From: Endozoicomonas sp. SCSIO W0465 | GTDB lineage: Bacteria; Pseudomonadota; Gammaproteobacteria; Pseudomonadales; Endozoicomonadaceae | Direction: 5' to 3' | Assembly (NCBI RefSeq): GCF_023716865.1 | Contig: NZ_CP092417.1 | Location: 660,001 to 724,000 of the forward strand | Length of the DNA stretch: 64,000 bases | Part shown: positions 61,088 through 64,000 of the stretch, one piece after another | How the letters are laid out: each line of letters opens with the position of its first letter | Numbering within the stretch: the first letter of the stretch is position 1 | The notes under the pieces: generated by a model | Database searches by the model: none | The model's input: the letters and a program-made list of their open reading frames with translations, nothing else | Told to the model about the DNA's origin: nothing | Made by a program: the position numbers and the translations under genes

Positions 61088-62446
61088 ATGAAGAGACCCG
61101 ATATTGACAGCGGCAGGCTGCCAGCGGAAGAATACCGCCGCAACTTTGCGGATATTAAACCGGCACTCAATGATTACCAGGCTCATATTGAAGCCAGCCG
61201 CTGCCTGTACTGCGAAGCGGCGCCCTGTATCCCTGCCTGTCCCACCGGCATCAATATTCCCTCCTTTATCAACCGTATCGCCACTGACAATATTGACGGT
61301 GCCGCACAGGTTATTCTGGATGCCAATATTCTGGGAGGAAGCTGTGCCCGGGTCTGCCCGACAGAAATCCTCTGCGAGCAGGCCTGCGTCCGACATCATG
61401 AGCCAGAGTGCCGTCCAGTCAGGATTGGCCGGCTGCAGCGTTACGCCGTGGATAACCGACAGTCCCGCGACCATCCATTTACCCGCCTGCCTGAAACAGG
61501 AAAAACCATTGCCGTGGTGGGTGCCGGTCCGGCAGGGCTGACCTGTGCCCATCACCTGGCCAGGGAAGGACACAACATCACCCTGTATGATGCACAGACA
61601 CAACCTGGCGGACTGAACGAGTACGGTATTGCTTCCTATAAACTGGTGGATAATTATGCCCGACAGGAAGTGGAGTTCATCATGGAAATTGGTGGTATCC
61701 GTCCGGAGTACGGTTGTCGGCTTGGACAGAACCTCAGCCTGGATCAGTTAAGAAAGCAATTTGACGCAGTGTTTCTCGGTCTCGGATTGGGCGGTTGCCA
61801 TTCACTGGGCCTTCAGGGCGAAGCCGCACAGGGAGTTGAAGATGCCCTCCCCACCATATCCCGCCTTCGCCAGTGTAATGACCTGAACCAACTGCCCGTT
61901 GGCAGACGTATCGTGGTTATTGGCGGGGGCAACACCGCGATTGATATTGCCTGCCAATACCGACGACTGGGTGCAGAGGAAGTCACCATTGCCTATCGTC
62001 GCGGCCGTGAACAGATGTCAGCCACGGATCATGAACAGGCTTTTGCCCGGGACAATGGTGTGCGCATCCTCACCTGGGTTCAGCCTTCAGCCCTGGAGAC
62101 CGAAGGTGGCTGCATCACCGCCATCCGGCTGGAAAAGACCACGATGGATGCCTGCGGCCAATTACAGGGTACGGGTGAGCTGATCACCTTACCGGTAGAC
62201 ACACTCTACAAAGCCATTGGCCAGCATTTGCTGGTGGAGTCATTTGCCAATACCCGTGAAAGCCCTGAGGTCAACGGCAACCGTATCGTAACCGATGATA
62301 ACTTACGCACATCGCTATTTAACGTCTGGGCCGGTGGCGACTGCATTGATAAAGGTAAAGACCTGACCGTCCATGCGGTTGAGCATGGTAAAAGAGCGGC
62401 CCATGCCATTCACCAATACTTGCGGGTAATACCGGCAGAGAGATAA
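61088..62446 (+). CDS. preT: NAD-dependent dihydropyrimidine dehydrogenase subunit PreT
   Basis: 452 residues. N-terminal Fe-S region: CLYCEAAPCIPACPTGI and GSCARVCPTEILCEQACV. Then FAD site VGAGPAGLTCAHHLA near 145 and NAD site VIGGGNTAIDIACQ near 285, and a terminal FAD motif VWAGGDCIDKGKDLTVHAVEHGK (positions ~418-440). PreT passes electrons from NADH to PreA for reversible reduction of uracil and thymine. Followed by preA after 5 bp. Confidence 0.94.
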   Translation: MKRPDIDSGRLPAEEYRRNFADIKPALNDYQAHIEASRCLYCEAAPCIPACPTGINIPSFINRIATDNIDGAAQVILDANILGGSCARVCPTEILCEQACVRHHEPECRPVRIGRLQRYAVDNRQSRDHPFTRLPETGKTIAVVGAGPAGLTCAHHLAREGHNITLYDAQTQPGGLNEYGIASYKLVDNYARQEVEFIMEIGGIRPEYGCRLGQNLSLDQLRKQFDAVFLGLGLGGCHSLGLQGEAAQGVEDALPTISRLRQCNDLNQLPVGRRIVVIGGGNTAIDIACQYRRLGAEEVTIAYRRGREQMSATDHEQAFARDNGVRILTWVQPSALETEGGCITAIRLEKTTMDACGQLQGTGELITLPVDTLYKAIGQHLLVESFANTRESPEVNGNRIVTDDNLRTSLFNVWAGGDCIDKGKDLTVHAVEHGKRAAHAIHQYLRVIPAER

Positions 62447-62451
62447 AGATA

Positions 62452-63747
62452 ATGGCTGACTTAACCAGTAATTTTCTCGGTATTCGCTCCCCTAACCCGT
62501 TCTGGCTGGCCTCTGCGCCACCGACGGATAAGGCTTACAATGTCTATCGGGCGTTTGCGGCAGGCTGGGGCGGTGCTGTCTGGAAAACCCTGGGAGAAGA
62601 CCCGGCAGCGGTCAATGTATGTTCCCGTTATTCCTGTCACAGGAATACCCGTGGTGACGTGATCGGGTTCAACAATATCGAACTGATCACGGATCGCCCG
62701 CTTCAGGTGAATCTGGATGAAATACGCCAGACCAAAAAAGACTGGCCAGACCGGGCGCTACTGGTTTCGCTGATGGTGCCCTGCGAGGAAGAAAGCTGGA
62801 AAGCTATCCTCAGCCAGGTAGCGGAAACCGGGTGTGATGGTGTCGAACTGAATTTCGGTTGCCCCCACGGCATGCCAGAACGGGGAATGGGCTCAGCGAT
62901 CGGTCAGGTACCGGACTATATTGAAATGGTTACCCGCTGGTGCAAACTGCACAGCAATCTGCCCGTTGTCGTTAAACTCACACCCAATATCACCAATATC
63001 GTGGTGGCTGCTGAAGCGGCTCAGGCCGGTGGTGCCGATGCCGTATCACTGATCAATACCATCAACTCCATTACCGGTATTGATCTGGACCGGATGGTGG
63101 GATACCACGCCGTCAACGATAAGTTCACCAGTGGCGGTTATTGTGGGGCAGCGGTGAAACCCATCGCCCTGAACATGGTCGGACAGATTGCCCGCAGCCC
63201 GGACACCGGCGGACTGCCCATCTCGGCTATTGGCGGTATCAGTACCTGGCGGGACGCTGCCGAGTTTATCGCCCTTGGGGCAGGCAACGTTCAGGTGTGT
63301 ACTGCTGCCATGCTGAACGGCTTCAAGATTGTCCAGGACATGATTGATGGCCTGTCACGGTGGATGGATAGCAAACACTATTCAACTCTGGACAGCTTTC
63401 GGGGCGCGGCAGTCCCCAATCTAACGGACTGGAAATACCTGGATCTGAATTACAAGACCATTGCCAGCATTGACCAGGACAGCTGTATCCAGTGCGGTCG
63501 ATGCTACGCGGCCTGTGAAGATACTGCGCACCAGGCCATAGCCATGACACCGATAAAACATTCAACCCAACACCGGTTTGATGTTATCGAGGAAGCCTGC
63601 GTGGGGTGTAACCTCTGCCAGATCACCTGTCCGGTGGATAACTGTATATCCATGGTCAGACAGCAAACCGGCAGGCCTTATCTTAACTGGACACAACACC
63701 CGAATAACAAGGCTCAGAAAGATAAAGCATCGATGGATCAAGCCTGA
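62452..63747 (+). CDS. preA: NAD-dependent dihydropyrimidine dehydrogenase subunit PreA
   Basis: 431 residues. Dihydroorotate-dehydrogenase-like barrel (~1-330) with GIRSPNPFWLASAPPTDKA, VELNFGCPHGMPERGMG, VVKLTPNIT and AIGGISTWRDAAEFI (FMN site). C-terminal 4Fe-4S ferredoxin domain: CIQCGRCYAACEDTAHQAI and CVGCNLCQITCPVDNC. Together with PreT it catalyses reductive pyrimidine degradation. No obvious terminator follows. Confidence 0.95.
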   Translation: MADLTSNFLGIRSPNPFWLASAPPTDKAYNVYRAFAAGWGGAVWKTLGEDPAAVNVCSRYSCHRNTRGDVIGFNNIELITDRPLQVNLDEIRQTKKDWPDRALLVSLMVPCEEESWKAILSQVAETGCDGVELNFGCPHGMPERGMGSAIGQVPDYIEMVTRWCKLHSNLPVVVKLTPNITNIVVAAEAAQAGGADAVSLINTINSITGIDLDRMVGYHAVNDKFTSGGYCGAAVKPIALNMVGQIARSPDTGGLPISAIGGISTWRDAAEFIALGAGNVQVCTAAMLNGFKIVQDMIDGLSRWMDSKHYSTLDSFRGAAVPNLTDWKYLDLNYKTIASIDQDSCIQCGRCYAACEDTAHQAIAMTPIKHSTQHRFDVIEEACVGCNLCQITCPVDNCISMVRQQTGRPYLNWTQHPNNKAQKDKASMDQA

Positions 63748-63776
63748 CTTATTAGCCCGTAACCAGAAATCCTTGT

Positions 63777-64000
63777 TCAAACGGCCACTAACGGAATGTC
63801 CCGTACGTCGCCCCAAAAACAGCGATAATCCTCCGGGTTCAGTCCTAATTTACTAAGGTAGTCGATGGTTTTTGTCTGAACTTCTCCGGCCGTATAATCC
63901 CGGCAGGATTGGATATCTTCAGGAACAAGCTGCAAAGGGATTTTATCCTTTTTGCACTGATGAAGATGATGAAACCAGGCTTGTAAAAACCGGTTAATCA
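63777..64000 (-). CDS. C-terminal fragment of an unidentified gene (runs off the window)
   Basis: An open minus-strand frame from the right edge to a TGA at 63779-63777, convergent with preA, 29 bp beyond its stop. 74 residues are visible, including AWFHHLHQCKKDKIPLQLV and LGLNPEDYRCFWGDVRDIPL. I do not recognise the family. There is no start codon in the window, so it would be missed by start-based ORF calling. A real gene is likely from the uninterrupted frame and sensible composition. Confidence 0.6.
   Translation of the reverse strand, partial: INRFLQAWFHHLHQCKKDKIPLQLVPEDIQSCRDYTAGEVQTKTIDYLSKLGLNPEDYRCFWGDVRDIPLVAV

Overview
The window looks like a chromosome segment of a gammaproteobacterium of the Endozoicomonas type (marine, animal-associated Oceanospirillales). 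This is an inference. It rests on ordinary gammaproteobacterial housekeeping genes (queG, nnr, tsaE, amiB, mutL, rmuC, preTA, thiDZXY) mixed with long eukaryotic-like or effector-like genes: a Ser/Thr kinase, ankyrin proteins, a helical-repeat protein, and very large ATP-grasp/DUF4116 proteins. No rRNA, prophage or CRISPR was seen. One tRNA-Ser(GGA) is present.

Layout. 1-6.3 kb: a 5'-truncated unknown gene, a cystine symporter coupled to a CoA-disulfide-reductase-like enzyme, and a Ser/Thr kinase with a long disordered N-terminus. 6.3-10 kb: thiD-thiZ-thiX-thiY behind a TPP riboswitch (pyrimidine salvage for thiamine). 10-19.4 kb: an ECF sigma/ChrR regulon. The sigma and its zinc anti-sigma lie at 18.2-19.4 kb. 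The effector operon (FAD oxidoreductase, DUF1365, cyclopropane synthase, DUF3833 lipoprotein, SDR) lies at 10.0-15.0 kb. Both carry a candidate promoter with the same spacing, and a gene of fourteen 43/45-residue repeats is lodged between them. 19.5-24.6 kb: rmuC, a DMT permease, a VOC protein, an SDR and tRNA-Ser.

24.8-46.7 kb is the most unusual region. Three copies of a ~1,550-residue gene lie in the same orientation. Each encodes an ATP-grasp domain, a phospho-His swivel-like domain, a helical region and a DUF4116 repeat array. Two copies are divergently paired with ankyrin-repeat genes across a duplicated intergenic region. The third carries an extra ~470-residue C-terminal domain and three frameshifts. 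The first cassette was hit by a complete ISKra4-type insertion sequence, whose empty site survives in the second. Two identical 160-bp MITEs with perfect 8-bp target duplications, two REPIN-like hairpin elements and a duplicated gene-end remnant punctuate the region. This dikinase-like/DUF4116 plus ankyrin cassette is the best candidate for an undescribed system.

47-64 kb: mutL, two toxin-antitoxin modules (one broken) separated by shared palindrome/8-bp-repeat boundaries, an ISKra4 remnant, an outer-membrane barrel, an unknown effector-like gene, then amiB-tsaE-nnr divergent from queG, a gamma-glutamylcyclotransferase-like protein, a TRIC/YadS channel, preT-preA, and the tail of an unidentified gene. 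The usual amiB-mutL adjacency is broken and mutL is inverted. Across the window, several conserved enzymes carry short in-frame tandem repeats in loops, which suggests frequent slippage or duplication in this genome.
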